This document shows positions 1-9,066 of a DNA stretch of 64,000 nucleotides, one piece after another. The translations under genes were made by a program, and so were the position numbers. The notes under the pieces were generated by a model that was given only the letters and a program-made list of their open reading frames with translations, searched no databases and was not told where the DNA came from. The stretch's first letter is position 1, and each line of letters begins with the position of its first letter. This DNA comes from Gallionella sp. (GTDB lineage Bacteria; Pseudomonadota; Gammaproteobacteria; Burkholderiales; Gallionellaceae): contig JAHFRA010000002.1 in NCBI GenBank assembly GCA_023259035.1, positions 1-64,000 on the forward strand, written 5' to 3'.

Positions 1-3
1 CAT
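1..3 (-). CDS. start codon of a gene running off the left edge
   Basis: The first three bases read as an ATG on the minus strand. It is preceded on that strand by AAGGTGATTACC, a good ribosome binding site at normal spacing. The gene lies outside the window, so nothing can be said about its product. It would be co-oriented with the HicA-like remnant and the integrase, so it is probably part of the same island. Confidence 0.4.
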
Positions 4-75
4 GGTAATCACCTTATGTGTACTCCCGCTTAAAAATTAAGCAGAGTAAGTGAATTACCTGGTCAAATTACAATC

Positions 76-94
76 GGCACAAATGTGCCTTTTT
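76..94 (+). terminator. small hairpin with T tract
   Basis: The sequence shows GGCAC-AAAT-GTGCC followed by five T residues. It would act as an intrinsic terminator for transcription entering from the left on the plus strand, or as a weak bidirectional hairpin just after the HicA-like remnant. The stem is only five base pairs, so the call is tentative. Confidence 0.35.
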
Positions 95-103
95 AATCAC
101 TAG

Positions 104-247
104 TCAACTGGCGCCAACAGCGCAATGCGAACCTTGTCCGCCCTTGTGCTTAAACCCCAACAATTCAGCCGCACGGCAAGCATCGTCAAAACGCACGGCC
201 TTTGGATTGTTGCAAATTCCAGCAAGTAGTTTTTCGCGCTTGGTCAT
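104..247 (-). pseudogene. truncated HicA-like toxin remnant
   Basis: A 47-codon reading frame starts MTKREKLLAGICNNP and ends ...KHKGGQGSHCAVGAS. The opening helix and the Gly-Gln-Gly-Ser-His motif resemble the start of the HicA mRNA interferase fold, whose catalytic His lies in this G-S-H turn. HicA proteins normally continue about 20-40 residues further through the final strand and helix. Here a stop codon follows six residues after the His. No HicB-like antitoxin frame is seen next to it inside the window, although the gene starting at position 3 could be a neighbour. It is most likely a decayed toxin gene on the island. A divergent short functional protein cannot be excluded. Confidence 0.5.
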
Positions 248-287
248 TTTGGCTTATACCGCATATAGTATCAAGTGAAAATATAGA

Positions 288-1508
288 TCATGCCGCCTTG
301 TTAATCGGTATCACTTCCGCACCCGCCTTGAGTTTGTCCAAGTAGTCCGCCCATTGCTGCATCATGGCGCGGCGTTCATCCAGATATTCCGCGAAGTTGT
401 AAGCCGCGCGGCTGGCGTTCTTTTCGACGTGGGCAAGCTGCAATTCGATCACGTCCCGATGGATGCCCCACTTGCTCTTGTGTTCGTTCAACATCGTGGA
501 AGCTGCCGATCTAAAACCGTGGCCGGTCATTTTCCCCGTGTAGCCCATGCGCCCCAGTGCGCGCAGAATAACCGCCTTGCTTGCTGGTTTGGCCGGATCG
601 TTGCGGTTCGGGAAAACATGCTGCCTATCGCCGGATAGCTTCGCCGCTTCTCTGAATACTGCTACCGCTTGCTGCGATAGCGGGACAAGGTGAGGGCGGC
701 GCATCTTCATCCGTTCTGCGGGTATCAGCCATTCCGCCTTGTCCAAGTCTATTTCGCGCCATTCAGCCTCTATCAATTCGCTGGTGCGGGTAAAGGTCAA
801 GGCCATGAGTTGCAGGGCATAGGTGGTAAACGGGCTGCCCTGATAGCCGTCAATGTCGCGCAGCAGTTGCGGGAAGCCGCCTTTTTCGATGGTGGTGTAG
901 TGTGCCCGCTTCGGGCTTTTCAGTGCACCGCGCAATTCGGTTGCGGGGTTGCTGTTGCACCGGCTGGTTGCGATGCCATAGCGAAATACGGAACTGCATC
1001 GCTGCAATACCCGGCTGGCTATTTCCAATGCTCCGCGCTTTTCAATGGCGCGCGCAGTGTCCAGCAATTCGGCGGGCGTGATTTCGGCAATCGGGCGGCG
1101 TCCTAGTGAGGGAAAGGCATCTTGTTCCAGCGTCCGCAAGGTCAGGGCTTTGTGTCCCTCTGTCCAATCGTTTGCGCGATTCTCTACCCACTCACGCGCC
1201 ACGGCCTCAAAGGTATTCGCTGCCGCAATTTTGGTTTGCCGCTTTTTGGTTTGCTTGGCCGCGCCCGGATCGCCACCATTGGCTAACAGCTTGCGCGCAT
1301 CTTCGCGCCGCTCCCGTGCATCCGATAGGCTCACGTCTGGGTACACGCCGATGGATAGCATTTTTTCCTTGCCAGCATAGCGATATTTGAGCCGCCACCA
1401 TTTGCCGCCATGAGGTTGTACCAGAAGATATAATCCGCCACCGTCTGCCATTTTGTAGGGTTTGGCTTCGGGCTTCGCTTTTCTTACCGCTGGATCGCTT
1501 AGTTTCAT
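288..1508 (-). CDS. P4-family tyrosine integrase
   Basis: This is a site-specific tyrosine recombinase of the P4/CP4-57 prophage integrase family, about 406 residues. The N-terminal arm-binding domain (DUF4102 type, roughly residues 1-90) begins MKLSDPAVRKAKPEAKPYKM and contains the typical DGGGLYL motif. The catalytic domain shows R241 (FTRTSE), H330 and R333 (HGFR), H360 (LAH) and the tyrosine nucleophile Y370 (AAYN). The start at 1508 is preferred because GAGGTG lies seven bases upstream. A longer frame to 1577 has no such site and would add an unusual 23-residue leader. The gene is co-oriented with tRNA-Arg(CCT) at 1690-1764 and lies just beyond its 3' end, the classical arrangement for an integrase that uses the tRNA 3' end as attachment site. 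The element should therefore extend left, out of the window. Confidence 0.93.
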   Translation of the reverse strand: MKLSDPAVRKAKPEAKPYKMADGGGLYLLVQPHGGKWWRLKYRYAGKEKMLSIGVYPDVSLSDARERREDARKLLANGGDPGAAKQTKKRQTKIAAANTFEAVAREWVENRANDWTEGHKALTLRTLEQDAFPSLGRRPIAEITPAELLDTARAIEKRGALEIASRVLQRCSSVFRYGIATSRCNSNPATELRGALKSPKRAHYTTIEKGGFPQLLRDIDGYQGSPFTTYALQLMALTFTRTSELIEAEWREIDLDKAEWLIPAERMKMRRPHLVPLSQQAVAVFREAAKLSGDRQHVFPNRNDPAKPASKAVILRALGRMGYTGKMTGHGFRSAASTMLNEHKSKWGIHRDVIELQLAHVEKNASRAAYNFAEYLDERRAMMQQWADYLDKLKAGAEVIPINKAA

Positions 1509-1689
1509 GGCATCACCTCGATATTGGGGGTTGTTTTTTATCGCTGGGGGTCGGTTCACCAAAATACCACCCCCCACTTGGGGGTTGATTGCAATAGACT
1601 GGAAAAGACGGCGTAAGGCAGTAAAGCAAGATAAATCTAGTGTTTATGCGAGTTTTGTGGATGCGGTTGGACGGGGTAAAACGGGTGTT

Positions 1690-1764
1690 TGGTGTCCTCG
1701 ACAGGAATCGAACCTGTAATTGACCCTTAGGAGGGGCCGGTTATATCCATTTAACTACGGGGAC
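1690..1764 (-). tRNA. tRNA-Arg(CCT)
   Basis: The minus strand folds into a full cloverleaf: acceptor GTCCCCG/CGAGGAC, D arm GTTA/TAAC, anticodon arm GGCCC-CTCCTAA-GGGTC with anticodon CCT, and T arm ACAGG-TTCGATT-CCTGT. The discriminator is A and CCA is genomically encoded (1690-1692). It decodes AGG as arginine. One acceptor pair, position 5 with 68, is a C-A mismatch, while the rest of the stem pairs. The integrase gene lies immediately past the 3' end, so this tRNA is the likely insertion site of the island. Confidence 0.93.
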
Positions 1765-1838
1765 AACTTGACTGCGGAAGCTGCGGGCGCATTCTAGCTT
1801 AAACGCGGCGTAATCAGAACCTGCTCGATAATCCAATC

Positions 1839-3098
1839 ATGAAAAAACATAAATTACCCGCTACCGTCGTCGCGCTCGGACTGGTCAGTTTTTTTAACGA
1901 CCTGGCTTCGGAAATGGTAACGCCGTTTATTCCGATCCTGATCGCCACCGTGCTGGGCGCAGGGCCGCTAATACTCGGGCTGGTGGAGGGTGTGGCGGAT
2001 GCGGCGGCGAGTTTTCTCAAACTGTGGGCAGGGCGCTATTCGGACCGCAAGCATGGTCGGCGCAAGCAATTGATGGTGTTCGGCTATGGGCTCTCCAATC
2101 TGGCGCGCCCGTTGCTGGCGCTGGTGTCGAGCTGGGGAGCGCTGCTGCTGTTGCGTAGCCTGGATCGCTCCGGCAAGGGTCTGCGCAATGCGCCGCGTGA
2201 CGCGCTGCTGGCGGATAGCGCGCATTCCGATATCCATGGCTTTGCCTACGGATTTCACCGCGCGATGGATAACGCTGGCGCGCTGGGCGGCACGTTGCTC
2301 GCCGTTGCCGCATTGAGCTGGCTACACTGGTCGGTGAGCGAGGTGATTTTGTGGTCGGCGCTGCCCGGCGTGCTTGTGCTCTTGGTGCTGATTTTCGGCG
2401 TGCGCGAAGCCCCTTATCCGGTAGCGCAACAACAGAAACCAGCGCCGCTGGCCTGGTCGTTCGGCTGCCCGGCCATAACCAGCGACTTGGCGAATGTTGT
2501 TTGTTCGCCCAGTCGAATGGCTAGTAGTTCCATCAAAAGTTTTTCGGAGTTATCGCACAACATGCGCCGCTATTTGCTGGTGCTGGTGTTGTTCACCTTT
2601 GCGCGCGTCTCGGAAAGTTTCATCCTGTTGCGCGGCAATGAGCTGGGCATGAGCGTGGTGCAGTTGCTGCTGTTGTGGGCGGTGCTGAACCTCACCAAAT
2701 CGGCTGCCTCGCTGCCAGGCGGTCGCATGGCGGATGCGTTCGGCAAACGCCGTTTGAGCCTGATCAGCTGGTCGGGTTATGCCGTGAGTTTTGTTGCTAT
2801 TGGACTGGTTGAACATGGCAACGCGTTGTGGGGTTGCACTGTGCTGTATGGCTTGCTGGCCGGCCTGGGTGAAGGCTCGGAACGCGCGTTGATCAGCCTG
2901 TATGCCGATGAACGCGAGCGCGGCACGGCATTTGGCTGGTATCATCTCGCTGTCGGCTTGAGCGCCATTCCCGCCGGGGTGCTGTTCGGTGCGATATGGC
3001 ATTATTGGAATGCCGGTGCCGCATTTCTGTTTGCCGGAACATTGGCTTTGTTGTGCGTGCTGTTGCTGCGCTTCTGGAGTTTTAATGGCCCGGTATGA
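1839..3098 (+). CDS. major facilitator superfamily transporter
   Basis: This is a 419-residue integral membrane protein with about 12 predicted hydrophobic segments. It shows the MFS loop 2-3 signature (GRYSDRKHGRRK, about residues 65-77) and a second version in the C-terminal half (GGRMADAFGKRR). The motif LRSLDRSGKGLRNAPRDALLA after TM4 is typical of a group of proteobacterial MFS permeases of unknown substrate. A hydrophilic stretch around residues 195-240 separates the two six-helix halves. No clear Shine-Dalgarno sequence precedes the ATG, and no alternative start is better. It stands alone between the tRNA and the ABC-F gene. The substrate cannot be predicted. Confidence 0.85.
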   Translation: MKKHKLPATVVALGLVSFFNDLASEMVTPFIPILIATVLGAGPLILGLVEGVADAAASFLKLWAGRYSDRKHGRRKQLMVFGYGLSNLARPLLALVSSWGALLLLRSLDRSGKGLRNAPRDALLADSAHSDIHGFAYGFHRAMDNAGALGGTLLAVAALSWLHWSVSEVILWSALPGVLVLLVLIFGVREAPYPVAQQQKPAPLAWSFGCPAITSDLANVVCSPSRMASSSIKSFSELSHNMRRYLLVLVLFTFARVSESFILLRGNELGMSVVQLLLLWAVLNLTKSAASLPGGRMADAFGKRRLSLISWSGYAVSFVAIGLVEHGNALWGCTVLYGLLAGLGEGSERALISLYADERERGTAFGWYHLAVGLSAIPAGVLFGAIWHYWNAGAAFLFAGTLALLCVLLLRFWSFNGPV

Positions 3099-3166
3099 TT
3101 TTCACAAATAGTTACCAATCTGCTTTTTTCAATTAATCGTTTTATTTCAACAAACAGCTTTCAAAT

Positions 3167-5101
3167 ATGCCAATCATTACCTTAGATAAAGCGTGCCTTG
3201 CATTCGGGCACGTCGCGCTGCTCGACCACGCCGACTTTCAACTCGATGAGGGCGAGCGCGTCGGGCTGATCGGGCGCAACGGCGGCGGCAAATCGAGCAT
3301 GATGCGCGTGCTCGCTGCCCAGGGAAATCTCGATGACGGGCTGGTGTGGCGCGCACCGACCGCGCGGATTTGCTACGTCAGCCAGGAGCCGGTGCTGGAT
3401 GCAGACGACACGGTGTTCGATGCGGTGGCGCAGGGTTTGGGCGACTTGCGTACGCTGCTCAGCGATTATCATCATGTCTCCCATCAATTATCCGAGCCGG
3501 ATGCGGACGTGGAGGTGCTGCTGGAGAAAATGCAGCACTTGCAGACGCAGCTCGAAGCGCAAGACGGCTGGTCTGTGCAGGCGCGCATCGAAACCGTGAT
3601 TGCGCGTCTGGACCTGGATCCCGACAAACGCGTCGGCGAAATGTCCGGCGGGCAGCGCAAACGCGTGGCGTTGGCGCAGGCTTTGGTAGCCGAGCCGGAT
3701 GTGCTGGTTCTCGACGAACCAACCAACCACCTGGATTTTGCTTCCATCGAATGGCTGGAAGGGCTGCTGAATAATTTTATCGGTGCGGTGTTGTTCGTCA
3801 CTCATGACAGAGTTTTTCTGGATAACGTCGCCACGCGCATCATCGAACTGGATCGTGGCAAGTTGGCGAGCTTTCCCGGTAATTTTTCCGCCTATCAGGC
3901 GATCAAGGAACGCATGCTGGCTGACGAGGCGGTGGTGAATGCCAAGTTCGACAAGGTGCTGGCCCAGGAAGAGGTATGGATACGCCAGGGCGTCAAAGCG
4001 CGCCGCACCCGCAACGAAGGCCGCGTTCTGCGTCTTGAGCAATTGCGCCGCGACCGTGCGGCGCGCCGCGAAAAACTCGGCAAGGTCGAAATGAGCGTGG
4101 ATGCCGGCGAACGCTCCGGCAAGCTGGTGGCGGAACTCGTCAGCGTCAGCAAGTCGTACGACGGACGCAGGATCATTAACGATTTTTCCTGCCGCATTCA
4201 GCGCGGCGACAAGATTGGTTTGCTCGGACCCAACGGTGCAGGCAAGAGCACACTGCTCAAGATCATCCTCGGCGAATTGCAGCCGGACAGCGGGCAGGTC
4301 AAGCTCGGCACAAAAATCTCGGTGGCGTATTTCGACCAGTTGCGCGAGCAACTGGATGACGAAGCGACGCTGGCCGACACCATCAGCCAGGGCTCGGATT
4401 TTGTCGAAATCGGCGGGCAGAAGAAACATGTCATCAGTTATCTCGGCGACTTTCTGTTCGCGCCGGAGCGCGCTCGTTCGCCGGTCAAGAGTTGCTCCGG
4501 TGGCGAGCGCAACCGCTTGCTGCTGGCAAGACTGTTCACCCAGCCATCCAACGTGCTGGTGCTCGACGAACCGACCAACGATCTCGATATTGAAACGCTG
4601 GAGTTGCTCGAAGAGCTGCTGGCGCAATATGACGGCACGTTGTTTCTGGTCAGCCATGACCGCGCGTTCCTCGATAATGTTGTGACGCAAGTGATTGCCT
4701 TTGAGGGCGACGGCAAGCTGATCGAATACGCCGGCGGTTATGAGGATTGGGTGCGTGTGAAAAAATACCAGATCTCCTTTTTGTCTGCCACATCCGGTGC
4801 GCCCGCCAAGTCTCCTGTCTGCACCGCGCCGCGCGCCGCTCCCGCACAGGTTGAAAAGACCAAACCGGGTGGCAAGCTCGGTTATAAAGAAGCGCGCGAA
4901 TTGGAAGAGTTGCCCAAGCGCATCGAAGCATTGGAACACGAACAAAGCGGCATTGCCGCACACCTTGCCGATGGCACGATTTATCGTAACGATGCCAAGC
5001 GCGCCAAGCAACTGCAAATGCGCAGCGAGGAAATCGAGGCAGAAGTGTCGGCAGCTATGGTGCGCTGGGAAGAGTTGGAGCGGCTTTTGTTAACCCGGTG
5101 A
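3167..5101 (+). CDS. uup: ABC-F ATPase, Uup type
   Basis: This soluble protein of 644 residues has two ABC domains and no membrane segments. Domain 1 has Walker A GRNGGGKSS (near residue 37), signature SGGQRKR and Walker B VLVLDEPTNHLD. Domain 2 has GPNGAGKST (near 353), SGGERNR and VLVLDEPTNDLD. The two are joined by the charged linker typical of ABC-F proteins. The C-terminal 100 residues are Lys/Glu-rich and coiled-coil-like (KLGYKEARELEELPKRIEALE), the DNA- or ribosome-binding tail that separates Uup from shorter EttA-like members. ABC-F proteins act on ribosomes rather than in transport, and Uup is linked to tolerance of replication and translation stress and to transposon excision. The length fits Uup (about 635 residues). 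Confidence 0.9.
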   Translation: MPIITLDKACLAFGHVALLDHADFQLDEGERVGLIGRNGGGKSSMMRVLAAQGNLDDGLVWRAPTARICYVSQEPVLDADDTVFDAVAQGLGDLRTLLSDYHHVSHQLSEPDADVEVLLEKMQHLQTQLEAQDGWSVQARIETVIARLDLDPDKRVGEMSGGQRKRVALAQALVAEPDVLVLDEPTNHLDFASIEWLEGLLNNFIGAVLFVTHDRVFLDNVATRIIELDRGKLASFPGNFSAYQAIKERMLADEAVVNAKFDKVLAQEEVWIRQGVKARRTRNEGRVLRLEQLRRDRAARREKLGKVEMSVDAGERSGKLVAELVSVSKSYDGRRIINDFSCRIQRGDKIGLLGPNGAGKSTLLKIILGELQPDSGQVKLGTKISVAYFDQLREQLDDEATLADTISQGSDFVEIGGQKKHVISYLGDFLFAPERARSPVKSCSGGERNRLLLARLFTQPSNVLVLDEPTNDLDIETLELLEELLAQYDGTLFLVSHDRAFLDNVVTQVIAFEGDGKLIEYAGGYEDWVRVKKYQISFLSATSGAPAKSPVCTAPRAAPAQVEKTKPGGKLGYKEARELEELPKRIEALEHEQSGIAAHLADGTIYRNDAKRAKQLQMRSEEIEAEVSAAMVRWEELERLLLTR

Positions 5102-5369
5102 TATTGATCTTGCCACCGCGCATTTTCCAAGTGAATCTTCAGGGAGTCTCTAAAAATCCCTTTCGTGTGAATCCGCTACGTGGCTTTAGCCTGCTTGCAC
5201 CGCTTCACCCCAGCCGCTGCGGTGCTGTAGCCGCCTTCGGGCTATATTTCGGGTTGGCGGTCCAGATTTTCCGGAAGTGTTTTTTTTGCGCTGAGACGGG
5301 GTGATAGTGTAATCTATACATTAAATCTGAATGGTAGTTGTTACCCAAGCAAATAAGTGGCGAAAACTG

Positions 5370-7592
5370 ATGAGCAACAGTAATAAAGTTTCACCAAGCC
5401 GTGACATTCCTGACAATCCTCCAGTAAATTCTTCTCCCGCAAACTTGGGGTTGCGGGAGGATTTGCTGCTGCATGACCCGCTGCTGGACAGCTTGCTGGA
5501 GGTTGCGCGCATCCATGGCAGACCCAGCACCCGGGCGGCGCTCTCTGCCGGATTACCTCTTCAGGACGGACGTTTGACGCCTTCTCTGGTGGCGCGCGCA
5601 GCGAACCGCGCGGGGCTTAATTGCCGGATCGTCCGCCGGGAATTGAGCAAGATAGACCCCGTCCAATTACCGGCTATTTTGCTGCTAAAGGGGGATGAGG
5701 CCTGCGTCCTGCTGGGATGGGATGAGCAGAAAGAACAGGCTCAGGTGCTTTTTCCGGAATCGGGGCAGATGGCGTTTACCCTGTCGCGAGAGGATGTGGC
5801 TTCCCGTTGCCTGGGCATCGCCATTTTTCTTCAGCCGCGCGTCAAGTTTGATAGCCGCACCCCCGAGGTCGCAAAGCTGGCCAAGCGTCACTGGTTTTGG
5901 GGAGCCATGCTGGAGCAGTGGCGGGTCTACCGGGACGTATTGAGTGCCGCGCTTTTAATTAACGTATTTGCGCTGGTGATCCCGCTCTTTTCCATGAATG
6001 TTTATGACCGCGTGGTTCCCAATCATGCGGTGGATACATTATGGGTTCTGGCCGTAAGCGTTGTGTTGGTATTGGGGCTGGATATGTTGCTGCGCTTGAT
6101 GCGCGGACATTTTGTCGATCTGGCCTCATCGCGCATTGACATCCAGCTTTCTTCCGTGTTGATGGAGCGTGTGCTCGGTCTCAAGATGGAAGCCAAACCC
6201 TCGTCGGTCGGGGCATTCGCTTCGACGATGAAATCCTTTGAAACGGTGCGCGACTTTATCGCGTCGGCAACTGTTTCGACATTAATAGACATGCCTTTTG
6301 CGATGTTGTTTTATCTGGTCATAGCATGGATAGCCTGGCCATTGGTTTTCATTCCCATCCTGGGTTTTCTTGTCATAGTTATTTATATCTATGCCCTCCA
6401 GCAAAAAATGCACGAGCTTTCCGAAACCACTTACCGCGCCGCGTCGTTACGCAATGCCACGCTGGTCGAAAGTTTGACCGCGATGGAAACCATCAAGGCG
6501 CTCAGTGCGGAAAGCCATGTGCAGGCAACATGGGAGAAGACGGCGGCATTCCTTGCAAAAACGAGTAATCAGTTGCGCATGCTTTCGTTATCGGCCACGA
6601 ATAGCGTCCAGACTACGCAGCAGATTATCAATGTCGGCGTGCTGATTGGCGGTGTTTATCTGATTCACGATGGCTCTTTGACCCAGGGTGGCCTGATTGC
6701 CTGCACCATGCTGACGGGGCGTGCCATGGCTCCCCTGGGGCAGCTTGCCAGCCTGCTGATTCAGTACCAGGGCGCAAGGACCGCTCTTGATTCCTTGAAT
6801 AAATTAATGGAAAAACCGATCGAGCGCCCTCCCGAATCATCGTTTGTGCATCGCCCGGAAATTCGCGGTGGCATCGAATTCCGCAATGTTACTTTCGGCT
6901 ATCCTAACTGCGACCCGATACTGAAAAATGTTTCGTTCAAGATCAATCCCGGCGAGTCCATCGTGTTTCTCGGGCGGGTGGGATCAGGCAAATCCACCGT
7001 GCAGAAGCTGATTCTCGGCTTCTACGAACCTCAGGATGGATCGGTGCTGGTCGATGGCATCGATCTTCGCCAGCTTGACCCCGCTGACCTCAGGCGTAAT
7101 ATCGGCTGCGTCGACCAGGAGTCAATCCTTTTTTACGGTACCTTGCGCGAGAACATCGCTTACGGCGCACCTTACGCGGATGATTCCGCGATAGTTGCGG
7201 CGGCGGAACTGGCCGGGTTGAGGGAGTTTGTCAACAAGCATCCACGAGGTTTCGATATGCATATCGGTGAGCGGGGCGCCTCGCTTTCTGGCGGACAGCG
7301 CCAGTGTGTCGCCATTGCGCGGGCGTTTTTGATGGAACCTTCGATTCTGTTGCTGGACGAGCCGACCAGCTCCATGGACTACACCACTGAAAACGAATTC
7401 AAACTCCGCCTGAGCCGTTTTGCAAAGCGTTTCAGCCCCGGGAAAACGCTCCTTATTGCTACCCACCGATCCAGCTTGATTGACCTGGCGGATCGCATTA
7501 TCGTGATCGACGAAGGCCGCATAATGGCGGATGGGCCGCGGGCTGAGGTGCTTGAGGCATTGAAGGCCGGACGAGTAGGGCAATCATCGTGA
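5370..7592 (+). CDS. lapB: type I secretion ABC transporter, LapB-like
   Basis: This is the inner-membrane ATPase/permease of a type I secretion system, about 740 residues. It has an N-terminal C39-like domain (LLHDPLLDSLLEVARIHG) that lacks the catalytic Cys, as in exporters that do not cleave their substrate. A membrane domain of about six helices follows (residues 160-430), then an ABC domain with Walker A GRVGSGKST (near 535), signature LSGGQRQ, Walker B ILLLDEPTSSMD (near 658) and ATHR switch His. The gene overlaps the adaptor gene by four bases (GTGA), so the two are translationally coupled. The assignment to LapB rests on the degenerate peptidase domain and on the neighbouring lapD, lapG and retention-module adhesin. 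An upstream in-frame ATG at 5331 is possible, and neither start has a strong ribosome binding site. Confidence 0.9.
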   Translation: MSNSNKVSPSRDIPDNPPVNSSPANLGLREDLLLHDPLLDSLLEVARIHGRPSTRAALSAGLPLQDGRLTPSLVARAANRAGLNCRIVRRELSKIDPVQLPAILLLKGDEACVLLGWDEQKEQAQVLFPESGQMAFTLSREDVASRCLGIAIFLQPRVKFDSRTPEVAKLAKRHWFWGAMLEQWRVYRDVLSAALLINVFALVIPLFSMNVYDRVVPNHAVDTLWVLAVSVVLVLGLDMLLRLMRGHFVDLASSRIDIQLSSVLMERVLGLKMEAKPSSVGAFASTMKSFETVRDFIASATVSTLIDMPFAMLFYLVIAWIAWPLVFIPILGFLVIVIYIYALQQKMHELSETTYRAASLRNATLVESLTAMETIKALSAESHVQATWEKTAAFLAKTSNQLRMLSLSATNSVQTTQQIINVGVLIGGVYLIHDGSLTQGGLIACTMLTGRAMAPLGQLASLLIQYQGARTALDSLNKLMEKPIERPPESSFVHRPEIRGGIEFRNVTFGYPNCDPILKNVSFKINPGESIVFLGRVGSGKSTVQKLILGFYEPQDGSVLVDGIDLRQLDPADLRRNIGCVDQESILFYGTLRENIAYGAPYADDSAIVAAAELAGLREFVNKHPRGFDMHIGERGASLSGGQRQCVAIARAFLMEPSILLLDEPTSSMDYTTENEFKLRLSRFAKRFSPGKTLLIATHRSSLIDLADRIIVIDEGRIMADGPRAEVLEALKAGRVGQSS

Positions 7593-8956
7593 TAGGCAAA
7601 CAACTTCAACCTCTGTTCGATTGGCTGATCAACAGAAGCGGTGAAAAATTTGATGACTCAGTACTAATGGATTTTGCTGCCGATGCCGACTATGCCATTT
7701 TGAAGCAAGAACCCGTCCGTGCCCGCGCACTTTTGCGTGCACTGATTCTGATTGCCATATTGTTTTTGGTTTGGGCCGGTTTTGCCAAGATGAATGAAGT
7801 AACCCGTGGGGAGGGTAAAGTGATTCCCTACAGCCAGATACAGATACTGCAAAGCATGGATGGCGGCATCGTTGCGGAGCTGCTGGTGCATGAGGGAGAT
7901 GTAGTGCAAAAGGATCAGGTGCTGATCCGCATAGACCAGACCCGCTTTCTTTCTTCGGTGAAGGAAAGCCGCGCGCAATACCTTTCCCTGTTGGCCAAAG
8001 CGGCAAGGCTGCGGGCCATCGCCGAAGGGAGTCCATTCGTGTCACCAGCGGATGTCGTCAAGGAAGACCCCAAGACAGCAGAGGAAGAGCGCCGCCTCTA
8101 TGAAGCAAGAATAAGGGAATTGGACGGCACGATATCCATGTCCAGACAGCAATTGATACAGCGTCAACAAGAGCTGGTAGAGCTTAAAGCAAAGCAAGAA
8201 CAGGCGGCCAAAGCGTATGACCTTACCAACAAGGAATTGATGGCCACCAAGCCTCTGGTGGCCGCTGGCGCCGTTTCAGACGTTGAGATATTGCGGCTTG
8301 AGCGTGATGTGTCTCGCTTCCGTGGCGAACGTGATATGACTTCCGCACAAATTTCCCGTGTGTCTGCGGCAGTTGCGGAATCTACCCGCAAGGTGCATGA
8401 AGTCGAAATGGCGTTTCGTAATGAAGCACGCAAGGAGCTTGGCGAAACACTGGGCAAGCTCAACAGCCTGACTGAAGGCAGCGTCGGGCTTTCCGACAAG
8501 GTGGCCCGTTCCATTCTTCGCTCACCGGTGAAGGGTGTGGTCAAGCGCTTGATGGTGAACACGGTCGGGGGTGTCGTCCAGCCGGGCAAGGATGTGATCG
8601 AGATCGTTCCGATTGAAGATAATTTGCTCGTGGAAGCACGGGTGTCGCCCAAAGACATCGCCTTTCTGCGTCCGGGACTCAAAACCACGGTTAAAGTCTC
8701 TGCATATGATTTTGTCATTTATGGCGGGTTGGAAGGAACATTGGAAACCATCGGTGCAGATACTGTGACGGATGAAAAGGGTAATGCCTTTTATACCGTA
8801 AAAGTTAAAACCAGCAAGTCCAGCTTGGGAAAAAACATGCCTATCATGCCCGGCATGGTTGTAGAGGTAGATATTCTGACGGGGGAAAAGTCCGTGTTGA
8901 GTTATCTTCTCAAACCTGTTTTGCGTGCCAAGAGCCGCGCGCTGTCAGAGCGATAA
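7589..8956 (+). CDS. lapC: HlyD-family membrane fusion protein, LapC-like
   Basis: This 455-residue periplasmic adaptor bridges the ABC exporter to the outer-membrane TolC-like channel. It has a cytoplasmic N-terminus, one membrane helix at about residues 45-62 (ALLRALILIAILFLVWAG), a lipoyl-like half (GEGKVIPYSQIQILQS...GGIVAEL), a long coiled-coil hairpin (about 130-300), the second lipoyl half (SPVKGVVKRLMVNTVGG) and a C-terminal beta-barrel. The start is GTG and overlaps the TGA stop of the transporter gene. Length and order are those of type I secretion adaptors. The gene is followed by about 100 bp and then the LuxR-type regulator, so the exporter operon may end here. Confidence 0.9.
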   Translation: MIGKQLQPLFDWLINRSGEKFDDSVLMDFAADADYAILKQEPVRARALLRALILIAILFLVWAGFAKMNEVTRGEGKVIPYSQIQILQSMDGGIVAELLVHEGDVVQKDQVLIRIDQTRFLSSVKESRAQYLSLLAKAARLRAIAEGSPFVSPADVVKEDPKTAEEERRLYEARIRELDGTISMSRQQLIQRQQELVELKAKQEQAAKAYDLTNKELMATKPLVAAGAVSDVEILRLERDVSRFRGERDMTSAQISRVSAAVAESTRKVHEVEMAFRNEARKELGETLGKLNSLTEGSVGLSDKVARSILRSPVKGVVKRLMVNTVGGVVQPGKDVIEIVPIEDNLLVEARVSPKDIAFLRPGLKTTVKVSAYDFVIYGGLEGTLETIGADTVTDEKGNAFYTVKVKTSKSSLGKNMPIMPGMVVEVDILTGEKSVLSYLLKPVLRAKSRALSER

Positions 8957-9066
8957 TTCAATTACACTGGTTGCGCAAACTCTATGCACACGTTTTATCG
9001 TTTTCAAGCTCCATATGGGAGCATTGTCTTTAATAAAACTAGGGATATATCTAAAGGAAAATGCAG

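Noticed and set aside
3488-5017. 509-codon minus-strand frame opposite uup
   Set aside because: It is a shadow of the ABC-F gene, whose Walker motifs and signatures are intact on the plus strand.
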